A stretch of DNA of 64,000 nucleotides from Novosphingobium profundi. Lineage in GTDB: Bacteria; Pseudomonadota; Alphaproteobacteria; Sphingomonadales; Sphingomonadaceae. The stretch is taken from positions 1 through 64,000 of the forward strand of contig NZ_JABWCU010000013.1 of the NCBI RefSeq assembly GCF_018491765.1, read 5' to 3'. Shown here piece by piece: positions 44,301 through 53,984 of this stretch. The translations under genes were made by a program, and so were the position numbers. Position 1 is the first letter of the stretch, and every line of letters starts with the position of its first letter. The notes under the pieces were generated by a model that worked only from the letters and a program-made list of their open reading frames with translations, was not told the DNA's origin and made no database searches.

Positions 44301-45791
44301 TCAGGTGAAAATGGTGCGCCTGACGGCCTGGTGCCAGCCCGCGATCAGGCTGCTGCGCTGCGCTGCGCCCATGCGCGGCTCGAACAGATCACCTTGCGTC
44401 CAGGTACGCGAGAGCGCGCCGAGGTCGCTCCAAACCCCTGTCGCGAGCCCGGCGTGAAAAGCCGCGCCGAGCGCGGTCGTCTCGAGATGAACCGGACGCT
44501 CGACCGGGGCCTGGAGCATGTCGGCCAGGAACTGGCAGAGCCAGTCGTTCGCGGCCATGCCGCCATCGACACGCAGCCGCTCGGGCGCGCGTCCGCCGTC
44601 GGCCACCATCGCCTCGGACAAGTCCATGGTCTGGTAGGCGACCGCCTCGAGCGCCGCGCGGGCCAGATGGGCCTGCGTCGCGCCCAGCGTCAGGCCATAG
44701 ATCGCGCCGCGCGCGTCGGGGTCCCAGTGCGGCGCGCCCAGCCCGACGAAGGCCGGGACCATGTAGACGCCGTGGTTGTCGGGCACTTGCGTCGCCATGT
44801 CGTTGGTCTCGCGCGCGTGGGTGATCACGCCGATGCCATCGCGCAGCCACTTGACCGCCGCGCCCGCGACGAAGATCGAGCCTTCGAGCGCGTAGGTCAT
44901 CTGACCATCGAGGCGGTAGGCAGGGGTCGTCAGCAGGCGGTTGTCCGACGCGAGCGCCTCGCCGCCGGTGTTGAGCAGCATGAAGCAGCCGGTGCCATAG
45001 GTCGACTTGGCCATGCCGGCCTCGAAGCAGGCCTGCCCGAACAGCGCCGCCTGCTGGTCGCCAGCCAGCCCCGCGATCGGGATCTCGGCGCCGAACAGGT
45101 CGGCTTGGGCATGGCCGAAGACATGCGCGTTGTCGTGAACTTCGGGCAGGATCTGGCGCGGCACGCGAAACAGGCGGCACAGCTCCTCGTCCCAATCCTG
45201 CGTGCGGATGTTGTAGAGCAGGGTGCGGCCCGCGTTGGTGACGTCGGTCGCGTGGACCGTCCCGCCGGTGAGGCGCCAGAGCAGGAACGCGTCGATCGTC
45301 CCGAAGGCAAGTTCGCCGCGCTCGGCCGCCGCGCGTGCGCCCTCCACGTTGTCGAGGATCCAGGCGAGCTTGGTCGCCGAGAAGTAGGGGTCGACGAGCA
45401 GGCCGGTGCGCGCGCGCACGTCGGCCTCGACGCCATCGGCCTTGAGATCGGCGCACAGGCGCGCGGTGCGCCGGTCCTGCCACACGATCGCCTTGTGGAT
45501 CGGCTTGCCGCTCGCCCGCTCCCACACCACCACGGTCTCGCGCTGGTTGGTGATGCCGATGCCCGCGATATCACGCGGCGCAAGGCCGCTCTTGCCGATC
45601 GCCTCGCGGGCGGTCGCCACCACGTCGCGCCAGATGTCCTCGGCATCGTGCTCGACCCAGCCGAGGTCGGGATAGTGCTGTTCGAACTCGCATTGCGCGG
45701 TGGCAAGGGGCCTTGCGGCCGAATCGAAGACGATCGATCGGGTCGAGGTCGTCCCCTGGTCGATGGCGAGAACGTGGCCGGGCTGGGACAT
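44301..45791 (-). CDS. glpK: Glycerol kinase
   Basis: This 496-residue enzyme phosphorylates glycerol. It shows [14 protein letters not shown] at the N terminus, [26 protein letters not shown] and [12 protein letters not shown]. The family length and motifs are complete. It lies 41 bases after glpF, on the same strand, with glpD-glpR divergent beyond glpF. Together these make the glycerol uptake and oxidation pathway. Confidence 0.96.
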   Translation of the reverse strand: MSQPGHVLAIDQGTTSTRSIVFDSAARPLATAQCEFEQHYPDLGWVEHDAEDIWRDVVATAREAIGKSGLAPRDIAGIGITNQRETVVVWERASGKPIHKAIVWQDRRTARLCADLKADGVEADVRARTGLLVDPYFSATKLAWILDNVEGARAAAERGELAFGTIDAFLLWRLTGGTVHATDVTNAGRTLLYNIRTQDWDEELCRLFRVPRQILPEVHDNAHVFGHAQADLFGAEIPIAGLAGDQQAALFGQACFEAGMAKSTYGTGCFMLLNTGGEALASDNRLLTTPAYRLDGQMTYALEGSIFVAGAAVKWLRDGIGVITHARETNDMATQVPDNHGVYMVPAFVGLGAPHWDPDARGAIYGLTLGATQAHLARAALEAVAYQTMDLSEAMVADGGRAPERLRVDGGMAANDWLCQFLADMLQAPVERPVHLETTALGAAFHAGLATGVWSDLGALSRTWTQGDLFEPRMGAAQRSSLIAGWHQAVRRTIFT

Positions 45792-45832
45792 GGGGAAACT
45801 CTCCGTCAGATTATGCTATGCGTCGTGGTGTC

Positions 45833-46684
45833 TTAGTCGGCCTCGGGCCTGCGCCCCGACGGCAAGTAGGGCCGGATGGCGAAGTGATAAAGCCCTGCCC
45901 CGACCAGCCCGCCGACGAGCGGTCCGGCGATCGGCACCCACATGTAGAAGCCGGGACCCGGCAACGCCGAGGAACCCCATCCCGCCAGCGAAGCGAACAG
46001 CCGCGGCCCGAAATCGCGCGCAGGATTGATCGGCCATGCCTCGAGGTAGCCGCCCGAGGCGCCGATCGCGGCAACCAGCAGCCCGATCATCAGCGCCCCG
46101 GAATTCGCACGGGGCGCCATCTCGTTGTATTCGTCGGTGATCGCGAAGATGCCCAGCAGCAGGAAGGCGGTGAGGATCACCTCGTCCCAGAACGCGTGCA
46201 TCGGAGCAATGTGCTCGCCGGGATGCGTGAAGAACACGCCCGCCGCGCCGCCGGTGGCCCGGGTCAGGCCGTGGGCGGCGTTGTAGGCGTCGATCACCGG
46301 ATGCCACAGCTGCAGCACGAGCGCCGCACCGATCACCCCGCCCACCACTTGCGCGGCGACGTAGGGAAGCACCTTGCGCCTGGGGAAACCGCGAAAGACC
46401 GCGAGCGCCAGCGTCACCGCCGGATTGGCGTGGGTGCCCGAAACCGAACCGGTGACGTAGATCGCCAGCGTCACGGCCAGGCCCCAGGCGATGCACACGC
46501 CCCAATAGGCCTGCGCATAAGGGCTGGGATCGTAGAGCGTGATCATGGCCGCGGCCGAATCGCCCAATGTGACGATGATCATCACCGCAATCGCCTCGGC
46601 GATCAGTTCGCCGCGCAGCGCACGGCGCGCGGCAACGCCTGGCGCCGCATCCGGGGCATTCTCGTCGGCTAGCTTGGCTGACAC
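45833..46684 (-). CDS. glpF: Glycerol facilitator, aquaporin family
   Basis: This 283-residue channel has six membrane helices and the two NPA boxes, NPAVTLALAVF and NPARDFGPRLF. It lets glycerol enter by diffusion; GlpK then traps it. The GTG at 46684 has GGGAGAG upstream and gives the normal length; an ATG at 46738 would add 18 charged residues. It is transcribed with glpK and diverges from glpD. Confidence 0.92.
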   Translation of the reverse strand: MSAKLADENAPDAAPGVAARRALRGELIAEAIAVMIIVTLGDSAAAMITLYDPSPYAQAYWGVCIAWGLAVTLAIYVTGSVSGTHANPAVTLALAVFRGFPRRKVLPYVAAQVVGGVIGAALVLQLWHPVIDAYNAAHGLTRATGGAAGVFFTHPGEHIAPMHAFWDEVILTAFLLLGIFAITDEYNEMAPRANSGALMIGLLVAAIGASGGYLEAWPINPARDFGPRLFASLAGWGSSALPGPGFYMWVPIAGPLVGGLVGAGLYHFAIRPYLPSGRRPEAD

Positions 46685-46740
46685 GATCAGTCTCTCCCGC
46701 TTTCGCTCTTTCCCTTGTTCGCGCTCATCCCTGCACATAG

Positions 46741-46813
46741 GTTCGAACGAACGTCAAGACTTTCATTTGAATTTTCGTTATAGCGCTCATATACTGGAAA
46801 CGAAATTCGAAGC
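46741..46813. promoter_or_regulatory. glpF-glpD intergenic operator candidates
   Basis: Between the divergent glpF and glpD, elements related to TTCG/CGAA recur: GTTCGAACGAAC at 46741, TTTTCGTTA at 46772 and AACGAAATTCGAA at 46799. The last two form an inverted pair. GlpR of the DeoR family binds such sites in other bacteria, and a GlpR gene lies downstream of glpD. Binding is inferred. Confidence 0.5.
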
Positions 46814-46855
46814 GATGCGTTCCCGATGCAGGCGCAGCTTCCCAGGGAGACCGAC

Positions 46856-48436
46856 ATGCCATCCGCCGCCGCGATCGACACCACTACCGCCACCCGCGAG
46901 CCCGTTTACGACCTGCTGGTCGTGGGCGGCGGCATCAACGGAGCGGGAATCGCACGCGATGCCGCCGGGCGCGAGCTTTCGGTGCTGCTGGTCGAACAGG
47001 ACGATCTCGCCAGCTACACGTCCTCGTCCTCGACCAAGCTGATCCACGGCGGCTTGCGCTATCTCGAGTATTACGAATTCCGGCTGGTCCGCGAGGCGCT
47101 GATCGAACGCGAGCGCCTGCTTGGCATGGCCCCGCACATCATCTGGCCGCTGCGCTTCGTGCTGCCCCAGTCGCAATCGCCGCGTGCCGCCTGGATGGTG
47201 CGCCTTGGCCTGTTCCTTTACGACCACCTCGGGGGCCGCAAGCAGCTTCCCGGTACGCAGACGATCGACCTCGACCGGGCGCCGCAGGGCAAGGGCCTCA
47301 GGGCCACCGGCTCGAAGGGCAAAGGCACGGACGGAAAGGGCACGAACGGAAAAGGCAGGGCCTTCGTCTATTCGGACTGCTGGGTCGAGGACAGCCGCCT
47401 CGTCGTCCTCAACGCGATGGACGCGGCCGCGCGCGGCGCGCGGATCGAAACCCGCACACGGCTGACCGGCGCCGAAACCCGCGACGGCATCTGGCACGCC
47501 ACCCTCGAAGGGCCGGAGGGCACGCGCGAGGTGCGCGCGAAGATGCTGGTCAACGCCGCCGGCCCCTGGGTCGACACGGTCCTGCGCAAGCTGGGACGTG
47601 CCCGGAACGATCGCGGCGTGCGCCTCGTCAAAGGCAGCCACATCGTGGTCCCCCGGCTCTACGAGGGCGACCACGCCTTCATGCTCCAGAACCCGGACCG
47701 CCGCATCGTCTTCGCGATCCCCTACGAGCGCGAATTCACGCTGATCGGCACCACCGACGAGCCCTGGACCGAGGCGCCGGGAAAGGCCGAGATCAGCGCG
47801 GCCGAGACCGACTACTTGTGCGAGACCGCCAACCGCTATTTCGAAACCGCGATCACGCCCGCCGACGTTGTCTGGAGCTACGCCGGGATCCGGCCGCTCT
47901 ACGACGACCACGCCGCGAATGCCTCGGCGGTGACGCGCGACTACGTCCTCGATTTCGACCGTCCTGACGAGGGCGCCCCGATGCTCAGCATCTTCGGTGG
48001 AAAGATCACCACGTTCCGCAAGCTTGCCGAGCACGCCCTCCAGCACATCGCCGAAGTTTTCCCAGAGGCCGGGCAGGCCTGGACCGGAGGCGCCGTCCTG
48101 CCCGGCGGCGACCTGCCCGGCGGCGATTTCGCGGCTTATTGTGCGGATTTGCAGACGCGCTATCCGCAGTTTCCCACCCCGCACCTCGCGCGCCTCGCCC
48201 GCGCCTACGGGACGCGCGCCGGGACGATCCTTGGCGGGGCGACGCGCATCGAGGACCTTGGCGAGGACTTCGGCGCCGGGCTCACCGCGCGCGAGGTCGA
48301 CTATCTGGTAGAGCACGAATGGGCGCGCACGCCCGAGGACATCCTCTACCGCCGCTCGAAGCTCGGCCTGCACGTGCCCCAGGGCGCCGCACAGGCGCTC
48401 GCGCGCTATCTCGCGAAGGCGCCTGCGGGCAACTGA
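46856..48436 (+). CDS. glpD: Aerobic glycerol-3-phosphate dehydrogenase
   Basis: This 526-residue flavoprotein oxidises glycerol-3-phosphate to dihydroxyacetone phosphate at the inner membrane. The FAD-binding motif is VVGGGINGAGIARDA at 22-36, followed by SSSSTKLIHGGLRYLEYYEF. Residues about 155-170 are a Gly/Lys tandem insertion (KGKGTDGKGTNGKG) not usual in the family. AGGGAGA lies 6 bases before the ATG. glpR follows 70 bases later on the same strand. Confidence 0.95.
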   Translation: MPSAAAIDTTTATREPVYDLLVVGGGINGAGIARDAAGRELSVLLVEQDDLASYTSSSSTKLIHGGLRYLEYYEFRLVREALIERERLLGMAPHIIWPLRFVLPQSQSPRAAWMVRLGLFLYDHLGGRKQLPGTQTIDLDRAPQGKGLRATGSKGKGTDGKGTNGKGRAFVYSDCWVEDSRLVVLNAMDAAARGARIETRTRLTGAETRDGIWHATLEGPEGTREVRAKMLVNAAGPWVDTVLRKLGRARNDRGVRLVKGSHIVVPRLYEGDHAFMLQNPDRRIVFAIPYEREFTLIGTTDEPWTEAPGKAEISAAETDYLCETANRYFETAITPADVVWSYAGIRPLYDDHAANASAVTRDYVLDFDRPDEGAPMLSIFGGKITTFRKLAEHALQHIAEVFPEAGQAWTGGAVLPGGDLPGGDFAAYCADLQTRYPQFPTPHLARLARAYGTRAGTILGGATRIEDLGEDFGAGLTAREVDYLVEHEWARTPEDILYRRSKLGLHVPQGAAQALARYLAKAPAGN

Positions 48437-48506
48437 CCGGCGAGTGCTTTGCAGCGGCGGCCGGCCCCGCTAGGCTGGCCGCCATGATCCGAACCCTGCA
48501 CGCCCG

Positions 48507-49322
48507 ATGACCCCCGAGACCTCCGAAGCGAGCGGCACCGAGCCCAATGCCGACATCGTCACCCGGCGGCGTGCGCGCATCCTCGAGATCGCGCGCAGCG
48601 CCGGACGAGTGGAAGTCGACGATCTCGCCGCGCGGCTCGACGTCACCCCGCAGACCATTCGCAAGGACCTCAATGTCCTCGCCCAGCAGGCGCTGCTCTC
48701 GCGCGTCCACGGCGGTGCGGTGGTGACCTCGGGCGTGATCAACCTCGAATACGACACGCGCCGCGCCGTCGCCTCCGACGCCAAGGCGCGGATCGGCGCG
48801 GCCGCGGCCTCGCTCATCCCGGACGGCGCCTCGCTGTTCATCAACATCGGCACCACCACCGAAGCGGTCGCGGCCAACTTCGCGCACCACCGCAACCTGA
48901 TGGTGATCTCGAACAACCTCAACGTCGTCGACACGCTGAGCGCGCATCCGGCGCTGGATCTGGTCTGCGTGGGCGGCAAGGTGCGCACGGGCGACCGCGC
49001 CATCGTCGGTGCGCTCGCGATGCGCTTCATCGAGAACTTCCGGGTGGACTACGCGCTGATCGGCATTTCCGCGCTCGCCCCCGATGGCAGCCTGCTCGAT
49101 TTCGCGATCGACGAGGTCGAAGTCTCGCAGACGATCATCCGCAACGCGCGCAAGGTGATCCTCGTCGCCGACAGTTCGAAAGTCGGGCGTTCCGCGCCCG
49201 TGCGCGTGTGCGGCATGGAAGCCATCGACTTCTTCGTGTCCGACACGATCAGCGACCCGGACTTGCGCCACGCCTGCGAGCGCGGCGGCGTCACCGTGAT
49301 TGAAACGTCACCCCCAGCCTGA
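48507..49322 (+). CDS. glpR: GlpR, DeoR family repressor of glycerol genes
   Basis: This 271-residue regulator has an N-terminal DeoR helix-turn-helix (RILEIARSAGRVEVDDLAAR, then VTPQTIRKDLNVLA) and a C-terminal sugar-phosphate-binding domain (LFINIGTTTEAVAANFA, DYALIGISALAPDGSLLDF). It should repress the locus until glycerol-3-phosphate binds. Its position after glpD and next to the candidate operators supports the assignment. Confidence 0.92.
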   Translation: MTPETSEASGTEPNADIVTRRRARILEIARSAGRVEVDDLAARLDVTPQTIRKDLNVLAQQALLSRVHGGAVVTSGVINLEYDTRRAVASDAKARIGAAAASLIPDGASLFINIGTTTEAVAANFAHHRNLMVISNNLNVVDTLSAHPALDLVCVGGKVRTGDRAIVGALAMRFIENFRVDYALIGISALAPDGSLLDFAIDEVEVSQTIIRNARKVILVADSSKVGRSAPVRVCGMEAIDFFVSDTISDPDLRHACERGGVTVIETSPPA

Positions 49323-49533
49323 GCCTCACGCCTGAGCCTCCCACCCCGGCATTGCCGCCATGCGAATGCCAGATCGTTGCAAATAACCCGAATCCGTAGC
49401 GCGAAAGAGACCACGCCCGGTTCACCAAGGCCATGGTTGGCCTGTTCGCTTGGAGACTGACGCCCCAGCAGGTGGTCGCGCGGCCCAACCTCGCCCTACA
49501 CGCGGACACGTTCAACGCCGACCCACGCCGCGA

Positions 49534-49571
49534 AAAAGCCCGGCATCGCAACCGCGCGATGCCGGGCTTTT
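49534..49571. terminator. Bidirectional intrinsic terminator
   Basis: A 16-bp perfect stem with A and T runs at its outer ends (AAAAGCCCGGCATCGC / GCGATGCCGGGCTTTT) and a 6-nt loop. It lies between glpR and the converging M1 peptidase gene. Confidence 0.88.
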
Positions 49572-49601
49572 ATCATGTCCGCCGAGCGAAGCTCAGGCCG
49601 C

Positions 49602-51599
49602 TCAGTTCGCGGGCGCCGTCCGCAGGTTGTTGGCGCGATCCTTGTCGGGAAGCGCGTGATCGGGATCGACCTCGGCGCTGACCACGCGCTTGCCCGCCGG
49701 CACGGTGACCACCGTCGCGGCGTTGCGGATCCAGCTTTCTGCGGGAAGCCGGATGTCCTCATGCGTGCCGCCCGCATAAGTCACGCGCAGTGTGGCGGGC
49801 ATGACCAGCTTGTCGTGCACGCCGACCGTGATCGCGGTGCCCTTGGCCGGGTCCTTTTCGTCCACAGGGCCGATCGCGTCGATAGCCAGGTCCATCGTCC
49901 AGTTGTGCGCGTACCAGCCGTTCCAGAAGTACGACAGATCCTCGCCGCCCTCGCTTTCCATCGCGCGGAAGAAGTCCGAAGGCTGCGGGTGCTTGAACGC
50001 CCAGGCCGCAATGAAGCGGCGGAACGCGGGGTCGAAGCGGTCGGGCCCGAGGATCTCCTCGCGCAGCAGCCGCAGCCCCAGCGCCGACTTGAAGTAGCTC
50101 ATCGGATGGCGGTATTTCTCGAGCACCGTGTCCGAGCGCGAGAGCAGGATCGGCGCCTTGGGATCGGCGAGCAGTTCCTGGATCTCGTCGACCGGGTTGC
50201 CACCGCCCGGCGCGTATTCGCCGTCGCGCTTGGGCCCATATTCGCCGTGGTTGAAGTCATCGGATTCGTAGGTGTCGATGAAGGTGTTGAAGCCCTCGTC
50301 CATCCAGGCGTGACGGCGCTCGTCGAAGCCCACGATCATCGGGAACCAGCCGTGGCCGATCTCGTGCGCGGTGATCCAGAACAGCTCCTTGCCCTTGTCC
50401 TCGATGCCGTCGAAGACGATGCCCGGGTATTCCATGCCGCTTGCCGGTCCCGCGACGTTGATCGCGGCGGGCCAGGGATAGGGGTACCAACGCTTGGAGA
50501 AGTTCTCGACCGCGTTCTTGAGGTATTCGGTCGAGCGCCCCCAGGCCTCCTTGCCCTGGCTCTCGAGCGGATAGACCGACATCGCCAGCGAGGTCTTGCC
50601 CCCGGGCAGGTTGATGCGCGCGGCATCCCAGGCGAACCAGGCCGAGGCGGTGAAGGCGACGTCGCGCGTGTCGTTCATGTGATAGTGCCAGGTGCGCGTG
50701 CCGCTGGCCTTGCCCGGGCCCTTGGCGACTTCGGCAGGGCTGCGGATCATCACCGTGGCATCGCTCGTACGCGCCTTGGCAAGGCGTGCCTGCTGCTCCT
50801 TGGTGAGGACCTCCTCGGCGTTGACGAGCTCGCCCGAGCCGAACACCAGCATGTCGGCGGGCACGGTCACGTAATAGTCGAAGTTGCCGTATTCGAGATA
50901 GAATTCCTGCGCGAGGTAGGGTGCGGTGTCCCAGCCGCGCACGTCGTCGTAGACCGCCATGCGCGGGTACCACTGCGCGAGGTCGTAGATCGGGCCCTTC
51001 TTCGACTGGCCCCAGGCCATGCGCCCGCCCCATTCGCCGGGAATTTCGAAGTGCCAGGCCACACGCAGCTTGAGCGCCCCGCCCTTGCCCTTGAGCGCCT
51101 CGGGCAGGGTGACGCGCATGCGCGTGTCGCTGACGAGGAAGGGCACGTCAACGAAACCGCCAGCGGTCTCCACCTCGACCTTGTCGAGCACGGCGCCCTG
51201 GGTCGAGGCCGGACGCGGCCGCCCGCCGGCAAAAGTACCGCGGCTGTCGGCCTTGTAGCTGTTCTGGTCGAGCTGGAGCCACAGCACGTCGAGCGCATCG
51301 GGGCTGTTGTTGGTGTAGCTGATCACTTCCGAGCCCGAAAGCGAGGGCGCCTTGGGATTGGGGTTCAGCCTGGCGTGGATCTCGTAGTCGGCCTGGTTCT
51401 GCCAGTAGTCGGGCCCCGGCAAGCCGTTCGAGGAGCGGTAGGAATTGACCGGCATCGGCATCGTGAAGGGCGCGAAGCTCTCGAGCGGGTCGTACTGCGC
51501 CGCAGCGGCACCCGGAGCGAGCGTTGCGAGGGCGGCGAGTGCGATCGCCGACGAAGCCGCCGCCGCGCGCGGCGAGCCGATTTTCATCCAGTCTTTCAT
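49602..51599 (-). CDS. Exported M1 family aminopeptidase
   Basis: This 665-residue protein has a signal peptide (ending near AAAAQ) and an M1 metallopeptidase domain: zinc motif HEIGH at 412-416 with E435 (AWMDEGFNTF) and the substrate motif GMEYP at 388-392, a variant of GxMEN. It should release N-terminal residues from peptides in the periplasm or outside. A second ATG four codons in is equally possible. It ends the peptidase cluster. Confidence 0.92.
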   Translation of the reverse strand: MKDWMKIGSPRAAAASSAIALAALATLAPGAAAAQYDPLESFAPFTMPMPVNSYRSSNGLPGPDYWQNQADYEIHARLNPNPKAPSLSGSEVISYTNNSPDALDVLWLQLDQNSYKADSRGTFAGGRPRPASTQGAVLDKVEVETAGGFVDVPFLVSDTRMRVTLPEALKGKGGALKLRVAWHFEIPGEWGGRMAWGQSKKGPIYDLAQWYPRMAVYDDVRGWDTAPYLAQEFYLEYGNFDYYVTVPADMLVFGSGELVNAEEVLTKEQQARLAKARTSDATVMIRSPAEVAKGPGKASGTRTWHYHMNDTRDVAFTASAWFAWDAARINLPGGKTSLAMSVYPLESQGKEAWGRSTEYLKNAVENFSKRWYPYPWPAAINVAGPASGMEYPGIVFDGIEDKGKELFWITAHEIGHGWFPMIVGFDERRHAWMDEGFNTFIDTYESDDFNHGEYGPKRDGEYAPGGGNPVDEIQELLADPKAPILLSRSDTVLEKYRHPMSYFKSALGLRLLREEILGPDRFDPAFRRFIAAWAFKHPQPSDFFRAMESEGGEDLSYFWNGWYAHNWTMDLAIDAIGPVDEKDPAKGTAITVGVHDKLVMPATLRVTYAGGTHEDIRLPAESWIRNAATVVTVPAGKRVVSAEVDPDHALPDKDRANNLRTAPAN

Positions 51600-51728
51600 A
51601 GTTGTGCGCGTGGCGTCCCGATTCGGTTTGCAGATGCGAAGAGGGGTACCCGCCGAGGGCGCCCGGCGGCAATGCCCGCCAGGTATCTTTTTGGTATTAT
51701 TTTCGCGAAACGGCGCGGTGTAAGGCGC

Positions 51729-52898
51729 TCAGTTGCGCGGCGCGCGCGCCAGCATCGCGCGCACTTCGGCCTTGGGCAGCGCCTTGACGGTGCCGCGAAA
51801 GCCGCTGACGTCGTGCGCGGCGAAGAGCGCGTTGTAGACGCTTTCTTCGCTCGCCTCGGCCACCGCCTGGAACAGCGGCGTCATCGCGTCGTTGGCGAGA
51901 TCGGATATCGACGCGAGCGCTTCGCGGCGTTGCGGCGTGCGGCGGACCGAGGCCGCGCTGGAAAAGGCCACCGCGTAGTCGCCCGAGCCGTTCGAGAAAG
52001 CCGAGCCCGTGCGCGAAATTCCCACGAAGGCGCGCTGCGCAAGACGGCGCAAGTTGCGGTCCGACAGCGGCGCGTCGGTCGCGATCACCAGCACCACCGA
52101 ACCGTCGGCCGAAGTCTCGGGCAGCTTGTCCTTGTAGAGATACTGGCCAAGGCGCTGGCCGACCGGCACGCCCGCGACGCTCAGCACGCCGCCATAGTTG
52201 GTCTGCGCAAGCACCCCCACGGTCCAGCCGCCCAGGCTTTCCGGCAACTTGCGCGAGGCCGTGCCGATCCCGCCCTTCCAGCCGAACGTGACCGTACCGG
52301 CTCCCGCGCCCACGACGCCTTCCGCCACCGGCCCGCCACGCGCCGCCTCGATCGCGCGGCGCGCGTCGGCGATGGTGACGTGGCGGCCGCGAATGTCGTT
52401 GAGGAAGCCGTCGTTGGTCTCGCCCACCACCGCGTTGACCGAGCGCACTTGCGCGTTGCCGGGCTGGTCGAGCGTCCATTCCACGCTCGCGGCCATCGCC
52501 TCGGGCACCGAGAGCGTGTTGGTGAGGAGGATCGGCGTCTCGATTTCGCCGAGATCCTCGATCTGGGTGGAACCGGCGAACTTGCCGTAGCCGTTGGCCG
52601 CGTAGAAGCCCGCCGGAACCTTGTCCTGCCACAAGTTGCCGCCATGCGGGAGCACGGCCGTCACCCCGGTGTGGACGCGCGTGCCTTGCTCGAGCGTGAC
52701 CTGCCCGACGAGGACCCCGGCAACGTCGGTGATCGCATCGAGCGGCCCTGCCGGCAGGATCCCGACCGGGACGCCCGCCCCGCGCAGCGCCCCGGGCGCC
52801 TTGGCGCCAAGCGGCAGACCCGCCGCGACGAGGGCAAGCACCCCCACCCCCGCAATGGCGAGTTGGCGATTGCGTCCACGCAACGAGGCCGCGCGCAC
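51729..52898 (-). CDS. P1 family (DmpA/BapA-type) aminopeptidase
   Basis: This 389-residue protein belongs to the P1 family, Ntn-hydrolases that self-cleave into two chains and release N-terminal L-, D- or beta-amino acids. Family segments are ITDVAGVLVGQVTLEQG, TGVTAVLPHGG, VGETNDGFLNDIRG and GVLAQTNYGGVLSVAGVPVG. The GTG at 52898 starts directly after the previous stop codon and puts a membrane or signal segment (QLAIAGVGVLALVAAGL) at the N terminus. The nucleophile is not assigned here. Sphingomonad members include beta-peptidases. Confidence 0.88.
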   Translation of the reverse strand: MRAASLRGRNRQLAIAGVGVLALVAAGLPLGAKAPGALRGAGVPVGILPAGPLDAITDVAGVLVGQVTLEQGTRVHTGVTAVLPHGGNLWQDKVPAGFYAANGYGKFAGSTQIEDLGEIETPILLTNTLSVPEAMAASVEWTLDQPGNAQVRSVNAVVGETNDGFLNDIRGRHVTIADARRAIEAARGGPVAEGVVGAGAGTVTFGWKGGIGTASRKLPESLGGWTVGVLAQTNYGGVLSVAGVPVGQRLGQYLYKDKLPETSADGSVVLVIATDAPLSDRNLRRLAQRAFVGISRTGSAFSNGSGDYAVAFSSAASVRRTPQRREALASISDLANDAMTPLFQAVAEASEESVYNALFAAHDVSGFRGTVKALPKAEVRAMLARAPRN

Positions 52899-52900
52899 AC

Positions 52901-53983
52901 TCAGGGCTCGAGCCGCGCGCGTGGGAAATCGGCGTGGTCGTAGGCCGGGTGGTTGGTGAGGATGGTGTGCCACTCGGCCTTGGTCAGCGGCAGCAGCGGG
53001 TAGACCGTGCCATAGTAGTCCGCGAGATCGCCGCTGAAGGGGAAGTCCGAGCCGGGCACGAAATGTTCGGGGCCGATGCGGCGGATCAGCGCGACGAGGG
53101 CCGCGCGGTCGGCTTCGGGCGTGTCCGCCTTCCAGACCATCGCCAGATCGAAGGTGAGATGGCGCGCGATCGAAGGGTCCGCCTCGATCGCGTCGGCGAA
53201 GGCGCCGAGCGCGGAGAGCGTCTGCACGTCAATCCCGCCCCAGCCCGCCGCGTGCGCGATCTGGACCGGGGTATCGCCCGCCGCCGGAAGCACGTCGCGC
53301 AGGAACACGCGCACGTCGCGCGCGCCGTAGTCGGTCGCGCGCGTGCGCATGTGGATCATGATCGCAAGGTGAGTGCGCTCCGCCAGCCGGAACACATCGG
53401 CAAGCTTGGCCACCTGCTCGGGGTCGCGCAAGTCGACACCCGAATTGGTAAGGTGCAGCTTGATCCCCGTGACATCGGGATTGCTACCCCAATGCGCAAT
53501 CTCGGGCAGCGCGGTGGCGGTCACCGGATTGACGCCGATGTAGATGCCGAAACGGCCGGGAAAGCGCCGGGCGAGGTCGACCGACCAGGCGTTCGCCGCG
53601 CGCAGGATGCGCGGCGCATCGGGGCGCGGCGGCTGCATCATCGGGCTCTCGGCGAGGTAGGCGCTCGACATGATGAGGCCGCGCGCGATGCCCGACTTGT
53701 CCATCTGCGCGATCAGATCCTCGGGACTGTAGGCCTTGGTGAACTCGACCGGGCAGGAACCGATCCGTCCCTCGCTCGAACAGTATCCGGGCAGGAATTC
53801 GAGGATGGCGGGCGAATGGACGTGCATGTGGTGGTCCACTTCGCCCGCGACGCCCGGCGGTGACGCCGGGGCCACGGGCGAAGACTCGGGGCCAGCTTGC
53901 GCAAGGGCCGCCGCGCTCGCCAGCAGCGCGGCTCCCGCGAGCACGGCGGCGAGGACGGAGGAGCGAAACGACCCTGCGCGCAT
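52901..53983 (-). CDS. Exported amidohydrolase-family metal hydrolase
   Basis: This 360-residue protein has a signal peptide (ending near ALAQA) and an amidohydrolase-2 TIM barrel: HHMHVH at 51-56 near the N terminus, GIKLHLTNSGVDLRD, IMIHMRTR, VQIAHAAGWGG and a late GSDFPFSG with the likely metal-binding aspartate. The substrate cannot be told. Its ATG lies one base after the S9 peptidase stop codon, so they are coupled. Confidence 0.85.
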   Translation of the reverse strand: MRAGSFRSSVLAAVLAGAALLASAAALAQAGPESSPVAPASPPGVAGEVDHHMHVHSPAILEFLPGYCSSEGRIGSCPVEFTKAYSPEDLIAQMDKSGIARGLIMSSAYLAESPMMQPPRPDAPRILRAANAWSVDLARRFPGRFGIYIGVNPVTATALPEIAHWGSNPDVTGIKLHLTNSGVDLRDPEQVAKLADVFRLAERTHLAIMIHMRTRATDYGARDVRVFLRDVLPAAGDTPVQIAHAAGWGGIDVQTLSALGAFADAIEADPSIARHLTFDLAMVWKADTPEADRAALVALIRRIGPEHFVPGSDFPFSGDLADYYGTVYPLLPLTKAEWHTILTNHPAYDHADFPRARLEP

Positions 53984-53984
53984 C

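Noticed and set aside
49323..49533. Small open frames between glpR and the terminator
   Set aside because: They have no ribosome sites or family resemblance, and they cross the terminator stem.
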